From Streptacidiphilus pinicola (GTDB taxonomy: Bacteria > Actinomycetota > Actinomycetes > Streptomycetales > Streptomycetaceae): 64,000 bases of DNA. Each line of letters starts with the position of its first letter. Within the stretch, counting starts at the first letter, position 1. The stretch spans positions 62,001 to 126,000 of the forward strand of contig NZ_QKYN01000008.1 in the NCBI RefSeq assembly GCF_003258295.1, read 5' to 3'. The notes under the pieces were generated by a model. The model had not been told where the DNA came from. It worked only from the letters and a program-made list of their open reading frames with translations, and searched no databases. Positions 7,959-16,872 of this stretch are shown here, one piece after another. A program made the position numbers and the translations under genes.

Positions 7959-9524
7959 CTAGCGCGCCGCGTAGTCGTTCACGACGGGCAGGGCTTTGTC
8001 GGAGAAGTCGAACATCGCCTGGTTCTCCCAGCCGTCGCCGGAGGACGCGTTCGTCGGGTCCCAGCCGTTGCCCGCCACGACGGTCCACGTCGGTTCCCAG
8101 TAGAACGCGCCCCAGCCCATCCCGTTCGGGACCGCCTGGACGACCGACTGGACGTCGCGGAAGTTCGCCGCCTGGCCGGCCGGGGTGGCCGCGTAGCCGG
8201 CGTCCAGGGTGGTGTTGGACGAGGTGACGGAGTTGGTCTCCGAGTCGCCGTTGGCCATCGTCCACGGGTACGCGGTCTCGGCCACGACCACCGGCTTCCT
8301 GAAGGTCGCCGCCAGGTCGTCCAGCGTGGTCTGCAGCTGGTCCAGCGGGCCGTGCCAGTAGTCGTAGTAGGACAGCCCGATCACGTCGAACGGCACGCCC
8401 TCGTTCACCGCGTTCTGGTACCACGCCTTGGCGGTCGCGTCAGCGGCGCCGTCGGCGATGTGCAGCATGATCTTTGTATTGGGGGCCGCCGCCTTCACGC
8501 CGCTGATGCCGGCCTTCAGCAGCGCGGCGAACTGGCCCCAGTTCGAGGTGGAGCCGAGCGACCAGAGCATGCCCGCGTTGATCTCGTTGCCGACCTGCAC
8601 CATGTCCGGTGCGGTGCCCTGGGCGACGAGGTCGCCGACGACCTGCCGGGAGTAGGCGGTCACCTGCGTCTCCAGCTGCGAGAGGCTGTCGCCCGCCCAT
8701 GCGGCGGGGACGGTCTGGTGGCCCGGGTCGGCCCAGGTGTCGGAGTAGTGCAGGTCCAGCAGCAGGCCCATGCCCTTGGCCTTGACCTGCCTGGCCATCG
8801 CCAGCAGCTCGGTCTCGTCGTCGAACCCGTCCGCCGGGTTCACCCAGACGCGCAGCCGGGCGTAGTTCATGCCCGCGTTGCCGAGCACCGTCAGCGCGGT
8901 CTGCTGGGTGCCGCTGCTGTCGTAGTAGACCCCGCCCTTCTCCTGGCCGCGTTCCAGGCTGGAGACGTCGCCGCCGCGGATCGGCAGCGAGGCGTAGCCG
9001 GAGGCAAGGCTGATGTCGTCGTAGTTGGTCCAGTTGCCGGCGTTGGCGTCCGAGTACAGACCGATGGTGCACTGGCCGTTGCTGACCGTCGTGGAGACGA
9101 CGATCCGCACCCAGTTGCCGTCGGCGGTGGGCGGGACGGAAGTCTGCCTGTCACTGCCGCCGCAGCCGATCAGGCCGACGGTGTCGGTGTTCTGGCCGCC
9201 GCTGGAGCGGACCCAGGCGGTGAGCGTGTAGCTGCCGTTGGCCAGGCCCGTCAGCGTCTGAAAGGTGGTCACCTTGTAGGCGCTCGCGGACCAGTGGGTG
9301 AGGCGGTAGCTGCCGGAGTGGCCGCCGGACTCGGTGTAGGAGGCGGCCGAGGCCCCGCTCGTGCTCCAACCGGTCGGTGTGGCCGTGCCCTTGGCGTCCG
9401 CCTCGAACCCGCCGTTGGTGACGGTGCCCGCCGCGTGCGCGGCGGGTGCCGCGAGGAGCGCGGCGGAGGCGAGCAGCGAGACGGCGGCGGCGCGTGCGGT
9501 GGTGCGGGCCATCAGATGGCGCAT
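7959..9524 (-). CDS. Secreted arabinogalactan endo-beta-1,4-galactanase (GH53)
   Basis: 521 residues with a signal peptide (MRHLMART to AAHAAG), an N-terminal carbohydrate-binding-like beta-sandwich (about 40-175, beginning TVTNGGFE) and a GH53 catalytic domain (about 185-521). The acid/base Glu is in QVGNEINAGMLW and the nucleophile Glu in VVAETAYPW. It should cut beta-1,4-galactan, the side chain of pectic type I arabinogalactan, outside the cell. The products match the job of the upstream GH42 enzyme and the importer next door. AGAGAGGAC precedes the ATG. It lies last in a two-gene reverse unit. Confidence 0.92.
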   Translation of the reverse strand: MRHLMARTTARAAAVSLLASAALLAAPAAHAAGTVTNGGFEADAKGTATPTGWSTSGASAASYTESGGHSGSYRLTHWSASAYKVTTFQTLTGLANGSYTLTAWVRSSGGQNTDTVGLIGCGGSDRQTSVPPTADGNWVRIVVSTTVSNGQCTIGLYSDANAGNWTNYDDISLASGYASLPIRGGDVSSLERGQEKGGVYYDSSGTQQTALTVLGNAGMNYARLRVWVNPADGFDDETELLAMARQVKAKGMGLLLDLHYSDTWADPGHQTVPAAWAGDSLSQLETQVTAYSRQVVGDLVAQGTAPDMVQVGNEINAGMLWSLGSTSNWGQFAALLKAGISGVKAAAPNTKIMLHIADGAADATAKAWYQNAVNEGVPFDVIGLSYYDYWHGPLDQLQTTLDDLAATFRKPVVVAETAYPWTMANGDSETNSVTSSNTTLDAGYAATPAGQAANFRDVQSVVQAVPNGMGWGAFYWEPTWTVVAGNGWDPTNASSGDGWENQAMFDFSDKALPVVNDYAAR

Positions 9525-9563
9525 CGTCAACGTCCTCTCTGACGTTGGGATGGGGTGGGATGG

Positions 9564-9597
9564 CCCCGGCGACGTGACCCTCAGCACGTCACCGGGG
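9564..9597 (-). terminator. Strong hairpin between the GH42 and GH53 genes
   Basis: A 13-bp stem (one G-U pair in the reverse-strand RNA) with an 8-base loop sits in the 89-base gap between the two glycosidase genes. No U-tract follows. It may terminate part of the transcription, or process or stabilise the mRNA so that the two enzymes are made in different amounts. Confidence 0.5.
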
Positions 9598-9613
9598 CAG
9601 CGGTGCGCCCGGG

Positions 9614-11647
9614 TCAACGGGGGTCCAGGCGCACCACGCGTACACCGCCCGCCGGGACGCCCAGGCGTCCGGCCACGCGCTCGTCGGTCAGCAGCTCGGT
9701 GCCGGGTCGGGAGAGCGGCACCTTGGCGTCGACGGGGTTGTGGTTCACGGCGAACAGGTACGCGGCTTCGGGGCCCTCCCGCAGCACCACCTCGACGTCG
9801 CGCGGATGCTCCGCGCGGTCGGGCAGGCGGGCGTCGGCGCAGGCCAGGGCGAGGACCTCGCCGAGCTGCGCGGGGGAGAGGCGGGTGGAGAGGTACCAGG
9901 CGGCGCCGGCGCCGCGCAGGTTGCGGGTGACGGCGGGTCCGCCCGCGGCCGGGCCGTCGGCGTAGTGCCAGACCGTCTCCGCGCCCTGCGTGACGACGGA
10001 CTCGGCCCACACCTCACCGGTCAGCCGCGCGCCGCCGGTGCGTCCGGCGTCGCCGCCGAGCGTGACCGTCTCACCGGCGCGCAGCGGCAGGAACTCCTCG
10101 ACGGTGAGGCCGAGGACGTCCCGCAGCACGCCGGGGTGCGGGCCGGGGTGGACGGTGTCGTGCTCGTCGACGATGCCGGAGAAGTAGGAGACGACCAGCG
10201 TGCCGCCGTTCTCCACGTAGCGGGTCAGGTTCGCTCCGGCCGCGGCGGTGGCCAGGTAGAGCGCGGGGACGACGACCAGCGGGTAGGCGGAGAGGTCGGC
10301 CTCGGGGTGGGCGAAGTCGACCGTCAGGTGTCGGTCGTACAGGGCCTCGTAGCAGGCGTCGGCGCGTTCGTCCGCGCGGTGGTCGACGCTCGGACGCCAC
10401 TCCAGCGACTGCGCCCACCAGGACTGCCAGTCCCACAGCACGGCCACGTCGGCGACCGTGCGGGTGCCCGCGACCTCGCCGAGGCGGAGCAGGTCCGCGC
10501 CCAGCCGCTTGACCTCGCGCCAGATCCGGCTCTCCGTCCCGGCGTGCGGCAGCATCGAGGAGTGGAACTTCTCCGCGCCGTAGCGGGAGGCCCGCCACTG
10601 GAAGAACATCGCGCCGTCGGAGCCGCGCGCGACGTGGGCCAGGCTGTTGCGGCCCAGTTCGCCGGGCCGCTTGGCGACGTTGCGCGGCTGCCAGTTGACC
10701 GCCCCGGTCGAGTGCTCCAGCAGCAGCCAGGGCGCGCCGCCGGCCACGGAACGGGTGAGGTCCGCGGACATGGCCAGGTTGACGTGGGTGCGCGCGGCCT
10801 CGGCGACCAGGTAGTGGTCGTTGGTGACCAGATCGACCTCGCCGCCCCACTTCCAGTAGTCGACGCTGCTGCACTGGCTCAGCGCCGTCATGAAGTTGGT
10901 CGTGACGGGCGTGCCGGGGGAGAGACGGTGCAGGATGTCGCGCTCGGTGGTGAAGTTGGCGAGCATCGCGTCCGAGGAGAAGCGGGCGAAGTCCAGCTGC
11001 TGGCCCGGGTTCCCGGCGGTGGGGGTGCGCAGCGGCGCGCCGATCTGGGTCCAGTCGGTGTAGCGCTGGCCCCAGAAGGTGGTGCCCCAGGCCTCGTTGA
11101 GCCGGGCTAGCCCGTCCGCACCCTCGCCGTGGTGGGCGCGCAGCCAGCGGCGGAAGTCGGCTGCGGAGGTGTCGCAGTAGCAGGCGGAGACGGGCGCGCC
11201 GTACTCGTTGTGGACGTGCCACATCGCCAGCGCCGGATGGTCCGCGTAGCGCTGGGCGAGCGCCGTGGTGATGCCGGTGATCGCGGCGCGGTAGGCGGGG
11301 GAGCTGTGGCAGATCGCGGCCCGGCCGCCGAAGGCGAGGCGCTGTCCGTCGTTGGTGACCGGCAGCGCCTCGGGGTGGCGCTGGTAGAACCAGGCGGGCG
11401 GGACGACGGTCGGGGTGCCCAGGTCGGCGGCGATGCCGTGCTCGTGCAGCAGCGCCAGCAGCCGGTCCAGCCAGCCGAAGTCGTGCACGCCGGGCTCGGG
11501 CTCGAGCAGCGCCCAGGAGAAGATCCCGACGCTGACCATGGTGACGCCCGCCTCGCGCATGAGGTCCATGTCCTCGGCCCAGACGTGCTCGGGCCACTGC
11601 TCGGGGTTGTAGTCACCGCCGAACGCGAGGCGGGGGGCGGACGGCAT
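9614..11647 (-). CDS. GH42 beta-galactosidase, intracellular
   Basis: 677 residues beginning MPSAPRLAFGGDYNPEQWP, with AGGAG upstream. GH42 hallmarks are the N-terminal GGDYNPEQW strand, acid/base Glu in WHVHNEYG, nucleophile Glu in LLLEHSTG and a metal-site cysteine cluster (SACYCD). A trimerisation domain and small beta domain follow. No signal peptide, so it probably splits imported galacto-oligosaccharides in the cytoplasm. The upstream start at 11683 would begin inside the operator and was rejected. Confidence 0.92.
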   Translation of the reverse strand: MPSAPRLAFGGDYNPEQWPEHVWAEDMDLMREAGVTMVSVGIFSWALLEPEPGVHDFGWLDRLLALLHEHGIAADLGTPTVVPPAWFYQRHPEALPVTNDGQRLAFGGRAAICHSSPAYRAAITGITTALAQRYADHPALAMWHVHNEYGAPVSACYCDTSAADFRRWLRAHHGEGADGLARLNEAWGTTFWGQRYTDWTQIGAPLRTPTAGNPGQQLDFARFSSDAMLANFTTERDILHRLSPGTPVTTNFMTALSQCSSVDYWKWGGEVDLVTNDHYLVAEAARTHVNLAMSADLTRSVAGGAPWLLLEHSTGAVNWQPRNVAKRPGELGRNSLAHVARGSDGAMFFQWRASRYGAEKFHSSMLPHAGTESRIWREVKRLGADLLRLGEVAGTRTVADVAVLWDWQSWWAQSLEWRPSVDHRADERADACYEALYDRHLTVDFAHPEADLSAYPLVVVPALYLATAAAGANLTRYVENGGTLVVSYFSGIVDEHDTVHPGPHPGVLRDVLGLTVEEFLPLRAGETVTLGGDAGRTGGARLTGEVWAESVVTQGAETVWHYADGPAAGGPAVTRNLRGAGAAWYLSTRLSPAQLGEVLALACADARLPDRAEHPRDVEVVLREGPEAAYLFAVNHNPVDAKVPLSRPGTELLTDERVAGRLGVPAGGVRVVRLDPR

Positions 11648-11670
11648 CGGCGTCTCCTGCGTTGCGCTTC

Positions 11671-11684
11671 TGTGAACGTGCACA
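11671..11684 (-). promoter_or_regulatory. Operator for the GH42-GH53 transcript
   Basis: TGTGAACGTGCACA, one mismatch from the perfect palindrome at 11847-11860, lies 24 bases before the GH42 start. On the reverse strand it follows TTGCCA-19-TACGGT, a plausible promoter. Proposed binding site of the LacI regulator at 15135. Confidence 0.65.
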
Positions 11685-11818
11685 CCGTAGTGGACCGAGA
11701 TCGTGTTCTGGCAAGTGGGAAGTTGTTGGAATCTGCGCGACCTTACATCCTATTTGAGCTGGTATTTCATGGATATTCCGGCTGTGGGAGCCCACAGATA
11801 ACCGCTCGGCAACAAGTC

Positions 11819-11849
11819 TTGACAGATGTCATGGCGGTTTCCGTACTGT
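11819..11849 (+). promoter_or_regulatory. Promoter of the galactan importer operon
   Basis: A perfect TTGACA at 11819-11824 is followed by TACTGT at 11844-11849 (spacer 19; CGTACT gives spacer 17). The operator overlaps the -10 region, so bound repressor would block RNA polymerase. Confidence 0.6.
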
Positions 11850-11861
11850 GAACGTTCACAG
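11846..11861 (+). promoter_or_regulatory. Palindromic operator of the importer operon
   Basis: CTGTGAACGTTCACAG is a perfect 16-bp palindrome with a central CG, as is usual for LacI-family operators. A near-copy sits at the divergent GH42 promoter. Confidence 0.75.
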
Positions 11862-11891
11862 CGACCGTGCTGTTCATCCGTGGGAGAACCC

Positions 11892-13214
11892 ATGTTTTCC
11901 GATGCCCCCAGAGGCCTCCGCCTCGCCCTCGGCCTCACCTCCGCGGCCGTCGCCGCCATGCTCGTCGCCGGCTGCGGTAGCAGCGGATCCGCGAGCTCCG
12001 CGGCCTCTTCCTCCGGCCCGGTCCACCTGACCTACTGGGCCTGGGCGCCCGGACTCGACCAGGTCGTGTCCCTGTGGAACAAGTCCCACCCGAACATCCA
12101 GGTCACCGTCGAGAAGCAGGCCCAGGGCGACGACCTGCTCACCAAGGTCATCACCGCGTCGAAGGCGGGCAGCGCCCCCGACCTGGTCCAGGCCGAGTAC
12201 CAGGCCCTGCCCACGCTGGTCAGCAACAACGTGCTCGCCGACATCTCGGCCCAGGACGGCTCAGCCGCGTCCACGTTCGCGTCGGGCATCTGGAAGCAGG
12301 TCACCCTCGGCACCAACGCCGTCTACGCGATCCCGCAGGACAGCGGGCCGCTGATGTTCTACTACCGCACCGACCTCTTCAAGAAGTACGGCCTGACCGT
12401 CCCCACCACCTGGGACCAGTTCAAGGCCGACGCCGAGAAGCTGCGCGCCGAGGACAGCAGTAAGTACCTGACCACCTTCTCCGCCAACGACGCCGGTCTC
12501 TTCGCCGGCCTCGCCCAGCAGGCCGGCGCGCAGTGGTGGACCACCTCCGGCAGCAGCTGGAAGGTCTCCCTCGACGACGCCGCCACGCAGAAGGTCGCGA
12601 GCTTCTGGGGCGGCCTGGTCAAGGAGGGCGCGATCGACAACCAGCCGATGTACACCCCCGCGTGGAGCAAGGCGCTGGACGACGGCACCCAGATCGCCTG
12701 GGTCAGCGCCGTCTGGGCGCCGGGCGTGCTGAGCAGCAGCGCCCCGTCGGGCAAGGGCAAGTGGGCGATGGCGCCGCTGCCGCAGTGGACCGCCGGCCAG
12801 AACGTCACCGGCAGTTGGGGCGGCTCCTCCACGGCGGTCAGCGCCGACTCGAAGAACAAGGCCGCCGCCGCGCAGTTCGCGCTCTGGCTCAACACCGACC
12901 CGCAGGCCGTCGCCGCGCTGGTCAAGGACTCCTACGTCTACCCGGCCGCGACCGACGCCCAGACGGGCGGCGCGCTGGCCACCGCGCCGGACTACCTCAG
13001 CAACCAGCCCGACTTCTACACCCAGGCCGCGAAGATCGCCGCGACCACCGCGCCCGCTGCGTGGGGTCCGAACGTCAACACCGCATACAGCGCCTTCAAG
13101 GACGCCTTCGGCAAGGCCGCACAGAACAGGACCGACTTCCTCACCGCGCTGAACACCGTCCAGCAGACCACCCTCGCCGACATGAAGACCCAGGGCTTCA
13201 CCGTCTCCGGCTGA
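11892..13214 (+). CDS. Sugar ABC transporter substrate-binding lipoprotein
   Basis: 440 residues starting MFSDAP with GGGAG upstream. The lipobox LVAGC near residue 28 marks a lipoprotein anchored outside the membrane. The rest is a family-1 solute-binding protein (YWAWAPGLDQ start, EAEYQ-like hinge regions, GSWGGSSTAVSADS near residue 315). It should capture galacto-oligosaccharides and deliver them to the two permeases encoded directly downstream. Confidence 0.92.
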   Translation: MFSDAPRGLRLALGLTSAAVAAMLVAGCGSSGSASSAASSSGPVHLTYWAWAPGLDQVVSLWNKSHPNIQVTVEKQAQGDDLLTKVITASKAGSAPDLVQAEYQALPTLVSNNVLADISAQDGSAASTFASGIWKQVTLGTNAVYAIPQDSGPLMFYYRTDLFKKYGLTVPTTWDQFKADAEKLRAEDSSKYLTTFSANDAGLFAGLAQQAGAQWWTTSGSSWKVSLDDAATQKVASFWGGLVKEGAIDNQPMYTPAWSKALDDGTQIAWVSAVWAPGVLSSSAPSGKGKWAMAPLPQWTAGQNVTGSWGGSSTAVSADSKNKAAAAQFALWLNTDPQAVAALVKDSYVYPAATDAQTGGALATAPDYLSNQPDFYTQAAKIAATTAPAAWGPNVNTAYSAFKDAFGKAAQNRTDFLTALNTVQQTTLADMKTQGFTVSG

Positions 13215-13292
13215 CCGCTCGTCAGCACTCCTCGCCCCGGGCGCCCTGCGCCGCGCCCGGGGTTCGGCCCAGACCTGTAAACGGAGACCCGC

Positions 13293-14201
13293 ATGGCCGC
13301 TCGCCGCGTCCGCAGCGCGCCCTATCTCTTCATCGCTCCCGCCGTCACCGCGTTCACGCTGCTGCTGGCGGTGCCCATCGGCTACGCCCTCTACCTCAGC
13401 CTGCGCGAGATGCGCATCACCGGCCTCGGACTCGGCCCCGGCGCGCGTGCCGAGCGCTGGGCGGGCCTGGCCAACTACAGCGCCGCGCTCCGCGACCACG
13501 AACTGCTGGCGGGGGCCGGCCGGGTCCTGGTCTACGGCGGCCTGCTGGTGCCGGTCATGCTCGGCCTGGCCCTCGTGTTCGGGCTGCTGCTGGACGCGGA
13601 CCGGACGCGCCTGCGCGCGTTCTCCCGGATCGCGATCTTCCTGCCCTACGCCGTCCCCGGCGTGGTCGCCACGCTGCTGTGGGGCTTCCTCTACCTGCCG
13701 ACCACCAGCCCCGGTTACTACGTGCTGCACCAACTGGGCATGAGCGGCCCGCAACTGCTCCAGGGCAACGGCATGTACGTGGCGCTGGCCAACATCGCCA
13801 TCTGGGGCGGCACCGGCTTCAACATGATCGTCATCTATACCTCGCTGCGGTCCATCCCGGCCGAGCTCTACGAGGCCGCGCGCCTCGACGGCGCGAGCGA
13901 GTTCCAGATCGCGCTGCGGATCAAGATCCCGATGGTGCTGCCGTCGCTGGTGCTCACCTTCTTCTTCTCGCTCATCGCGACGCTCCAGGTGTTCGCCGAG
14001 CCGATGAACCTCAAGCCGCTGACCAACGGCATCTCCTCTACGTGGAGCCCGCTGATGAAGGTCTACCGCGACGCCTTCACGCGCGGCGACATCTACTCCG
14101 CGTCGGCGACCTCCGTGGTCATCGCCTTCGTCACCCTGGCCGTCTCCTTCGGCTTCCTGAAGCTCGCCGGCCGCCGTGCCTACGGGGAGGACAACTCGTG
14201 A
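13293..14201 (+). CDS. Sugar ABC transporter permease, MalF type
   Basis: 302 residues, about six membrane helices. The cytoplasmic coupling (EAA) motif reads EAARLDGASEFQ near residue 192. ACGGAG precedes the ATG. Its stop overlaps the start of the next permease by four bases (GTGA), so the two are translationally coupled. Confidence 0.93.
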   Translation: MAARRVRSAPYLFIAPAVTAFTLLLAVPIGYALYLSLREMRITGLGLGPGARAERWAGLANYSAALRDHELLAGAGRVLVYGGLLVPVMLGLALVFGLLLDADRTRLRAFSRIAIFLPYAVPGVVATLLWGFLYLPTTSPGYYVLHQLGMSGPQLLQGNGMYVALANIAIWGGTGFNMIVIYTSLRSIPAELYEAARLDGASEFQIALRIKIPMVLPSLVLTFFFSLIATLQVFAEPMNLKPLTNGISSTWSPLMKVYRDAFTRGDIYSASATSVVIAFVTLAVSFGFLKLAGRRAYGEDNS

Positions 14202-15088
14202 CCATCACCACCGCGGAGCGAACCCGCGCCGTCGCACCCGTCACCGCCGCGAAGCAGAGGCGCAAGGGCGGCTGGATCCCCACGCTCGGCCTGCTCGCCG
14301 GCGCCGTCTACACGCTCTTCCCGGTGCTGTGGGTGCTGATCGCCTCCACCAAGAGCATCGACCAGCTCTTCTCCACCTTCACGCTGCTGCCCGGCAGCGG
14401 GCTGTTCACCAACCTGCACCAGCTCTCCGCGTACCGCGGCGGCGAGTTCTGGCAGTGGATGCTCAACTCCGCCCTCTACGCCGGGGTCGGCGGCGCGCTG
14501 TCCGCGCTGCTCTCCGGCGTCACCGGCTACGCGCTGGCCAAGTACCGCTTCGCGGGCCGCGCCGCGATCTTCAACATCCTGCTCGCGGGCGTACTGATGC
14601 CGCCGGTCGTGCTGGCCGTGCCCCAGTACCTGCTCTTCGCCAAGGCCGGGCTGGCCGACTCCTACTGGTCGGTCCTGCTGCCCAGCGTCATCAGCCCCTA
14701 CGGCATCTACCTCGCCCGCATCTACGCCGCCGGCGCCATCCCCGACGACGTGCTGGAGGCGGGCCGGATGGACGGCACCTCCGAGTGGCGGCTGTTCCGC
14801 TCGGTCGCGCTGCCCATGATGGCGCCGGGCCTGATCACCGTCTTCCTCTTCCAGTTCGTGGCCATCTGGAACAACTTCCTGCTGCCCTTCGTGATGCTCG
14901 GCGACGACCACAAGTTCCCGGTCACCGTCGGCCTCTACACGCTGCTGCTGCAGGGCGCGAACGCGCCCGCGCTGTACACGCTGGTCATCACGGGCGCGCT
15001 GCTGTCGGTGCTGCCGCTGATCGCGCTGTTCCTCTCGCTCCAGCGGTTCTGGCGCCTCGATCTGCTCTCGGGGGCCGTAAAGTCCTGA
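14198..15088 (+). CDS. Sugar ABC transporter permease, MalG type
   Basis: 296 residues from GTG (MTITTAERTR), with GGGGAGG upstream and four bases of overlap with the previous gene. EAA motif EAGRMDGTSEWR near residue 187. No ATP-binding subunit is encoded nearby. In Streptomyces such importers normally share a genome-wide ATPase (MsiK), and the same is inferred here. Confidence 0.93.
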   Translation: MTITTAERTRAVAPVTAAKQRRKGGWIPTLGLLAGAVYTLFPVLWVLIASTKSIDQLFSTFTLLPGSGLFTNLHQLSAYRGGEFWQWMLNSALYAGVGGALSALLSGVTGYALAKYRFAGRAAIFNILLAGVLMPPVVLAVPQYLLFAKAGLADSYWSVLLPSVISPYGIYLARIYAAGAIPDDVLEAGRMDGTSEWRLFRSVALPMMAPGLITVFLFQFVAIWNNFLLPFVMLGDDHKFPVTVGLYTLLLQGANAPALYTLVITGALLSVLPLIALFLSLQRFWRLDLLSGAVKS

Positions 15089-15134
15089 GCAGCGCTCCCG
15101 CCGCCACGTCCGACCTCTCGTCAGAAAGCCGTCC

Positions 15135-16169
15135 ATGAGTGATCCCGAGGCCAGCTCCGGCCGCCGCCGCCCGCCGACGATCCACGACGTCGCGCGCGAG
15201 GCGGGGATATCGCGCGGCACGGTCTCCCGCGTGCTCCAGGGCGGCCACAACGTCAGCCCCGAGGCGCTGAAGGCGGTCAACGCGGCGATCAAGAAGACTG
15301 GTTACGTCGTCAACCGGCACGCCCGCAGCCTGGTCACCCAGCGCTCGGACTCGGTGGCCTTCCTGCTGACGGAGCCGCAGGACCGGTTCTTCGAGGACCC
15401 GAACTTCGGCCACCTGCTGCGCGGCTGCACCGCCGCGCTGGCGGAGCACGACATCCCGCTGCTGCTGATGATCGCGGGGACCGAGGAGGAGCGGCGTCGG
15501 ATAGGGCGCTACATCACCTCCGGCCACGTCGACGGGGTGCTGCTGGTCTCCTCCCACTCGGGCAACCCGATGGTCGAGCTGCTGCAGGAGGCCCGGATGC
15601 CCGTCGTCGCCTGCGGCAAGCCGCTGGGCCACGCGACGGCCACCCCGTACGTCGCGGCCGACGACCGCGAGGGCGCGCGGCAGCTCGTACGTCACCTGGT
15701 GGCGACCGGGCGGCGCCGGATCGCCACCATCACCGGCCCGCTGGACACCCCCGGCGGCGTGGACCGCCTCTCCGGCTACCGCGAGATGCTGGCCGAGGCG
15801 AGCCTCGGCTACGACCCGGCCCTGGTGGTCGAGGGCGACTACAGCCGCGCGAGCGGATCGGCGGGCATGGTCGCGCTGTTGGACCGGGCCCCCGATCTGG
15901 ACGCGGTCTTCGTCGCCTCCGACCTGATGGCCGACGGCGCCCTCGCCGCCCTGGACCACGCGGGCCGCCGCGTTCCGCAGGACGTCGCAGTCGGCGGCTT
16001 CGACGACTCGACGGTCGCCGCGTCCACGCGTCCCGCGCTGACGACGGTCCGTCAGCCGTGGGAACGCATCAGCGGCGAGATGGTCCGGGTCCTGCTGGAC
16101 CTGATCGCGGGCCGCCCCCCGGCTTCGGTGATCCTGCCGACGGAGCTGGTCCGGCGCGAGTCGGCGTAG
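15135..16169 (+). CDS. LacI-family repressor of the galactan locus
   Basis: 344 residues. The N-terminal LacI helix-turn-helix (TIHDVAREAGISRGTVSRVL, residues ~15-34) is followed by a periplasmic-binding-like sensor domain (DGVLLVSS, ITGPLDTPGG, VGGFDDSTVA). It is the last gene of the importer operon and probably binds the TGTGAAC-type palindromes at 11671 and 11846, being released by a galactan-derived sugar. Autoregulation through the operon promoter is likely. Confidence 0.9.
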   Translation: MSDPEASSGRRRPPTIHDVAREAGISRGTVSRVLQGGHNVSPEALKAVNAAIKKTGYVVNRHARSLVTQRSDSVAFLLTEPQDRFFEDPNFGHLLRGCTAALAEHDIPLLLMIAGTEEERRRIGRYITSGHVDGVLLVSSHSGNPMVELLQEARMPVVACGKPLGHATATPYVAADDREGARQLVRHLVATGRRRIATITGPLDTPGGVDRLSGYREMLAEASLGYDPALVVEGDYSRASGSAGMVALLDRAPDLDAVFVASDLMADGALAALDHAGRRVPQDVAVGGFDDSTVAASTRPALTTVRQPWERISGEMVRVLLDLIAGRPPASVILPTELVRRESA

Positions 16170-16182
16170 GGGACGCGGCGAC

Positions 16183-16211
16183 GTCCGGTCGGCGCCGACG
16201 GCCGACCGGAC
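16183..16211. terminator. Bidirectional hairpin terminator
   Basis: An 11-bp perfect stem (GTCCGGTCGGC / GCCGACCGGAC) with a 7-base loop lies between the convergent LacI and CBS genes. No T-tract; hairpins of this kind often terminate transcription in Streptomyces. Confidence 0.7.
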
Positions 16212-16239
16212 CGGAGCAGGCGCTTCGCCGGATGAGGCG

Positions 16240-16674
16240 TCAGGCCTTCATGTACATCTTGTCCATGAACTCCAGGATCTGCTGATCGGTCAGGCGCTGA
16301 CCCTCCCGGTGGCCGGTCGCCAGGTCGACCTCGCTGATCACGCCGACCAGACGCTCGCCGTCGATCACCGGGATGCGGCGGATCTGGTGTTGCTCCATCT
16401 TGCGCAGCACGGTGTCCATGTCGTCGTCCGCCCGCACGCAGTGCAGGTGCCCGGCGAGTTCGTGCGCCTTCATCGAGCCGGGGTCCTTGCCCTCGGCCAG
16501 ACACCGCACCACGATGTCGCGGTCGGTGATGATGCCCTTGAGCTTCTGGTCCTGTCCGCAGATCGGGAGTGCGCCCACACCGTGGTCGCGCATCATGCGC
16601 GCCGCGTCGAGCAGGGACTCGTTCTCACCGACGCAGAACGCGCCCGCGTGCATCACATCGCGTGCCGTGGTCAT
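16240..16674 (-). CDS. Two-CBS-domain protein
   Basis: 144 residues from ATG with GGAGG upstream. Two CBS motifs, each with the typical GVGALPI / RRIPVID and GIITDRDIV / GVISEVDLA strands, form one Bateman module. These sense adenosine nucleotides and are often stress-induced in actinobacteria; CBS genes also belong to dormancy regulons. No fused effector domain is present. Confidence 0.88.
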   Translation of the reverse strand: MTTARDVMHAGAFCVGENESLLDAARMMRDHGVGALPICGQDQKLKGIITDRDIVVRCLAEGKDPGSMKAHELAGHLHCVRADDDMDTVLRKMEQHQIRRIPVIDGERLVGVISEVDLATGHREGQRLTDQQILEFMDKMYMKA

Positions 16675-16781
16675 CCAAGCCCTCCAAAGGCCGGCTCGCC
16701 GAACCGTTCCACCGCTCGGGTGCGGTCGAATCGTCCGGTCCGGTGCCCGCGGTCTCACCCTAGGAAGCCTCGCGTCCACCC

Positions 16782-16798
16782 GCCCGTCGAGGACGGGC
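16782..16798 (-). terminator. Hairpin downstream of the UbiA gene
   Basis: GCCCGTC-GAG-GACGGGC, a 7-bp perfect stem with a tight 3-base loop, 75 bases after the prenyltransferase stop codon. Confidence 0.45.
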
Positions 16799-16872
16799 CG
16801 TCGGATGCGGTGGAGCTGGTCGTTCCGGCGCTGCCCCGGCGGGAGCTGCTCGCCCGTTCGGGTGGCGCAGCG

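Noticed and set aside
11847-11860. Rex (redox repressor) operator
   Set aside because: The arms TGTGAA/TTCACA match Rex sites, but Rex operators have a four-base spacer and this one has two. A LacI gene in the operon and a second copy at the divergent sugar gene favour LacI.
7959-16169. Cellulose or xylan utilisation locus
   Set aside because: GH53 and GH42 motifs are specific for beta-galactan/galactoside substrates, and the operator differs from the CebR type.
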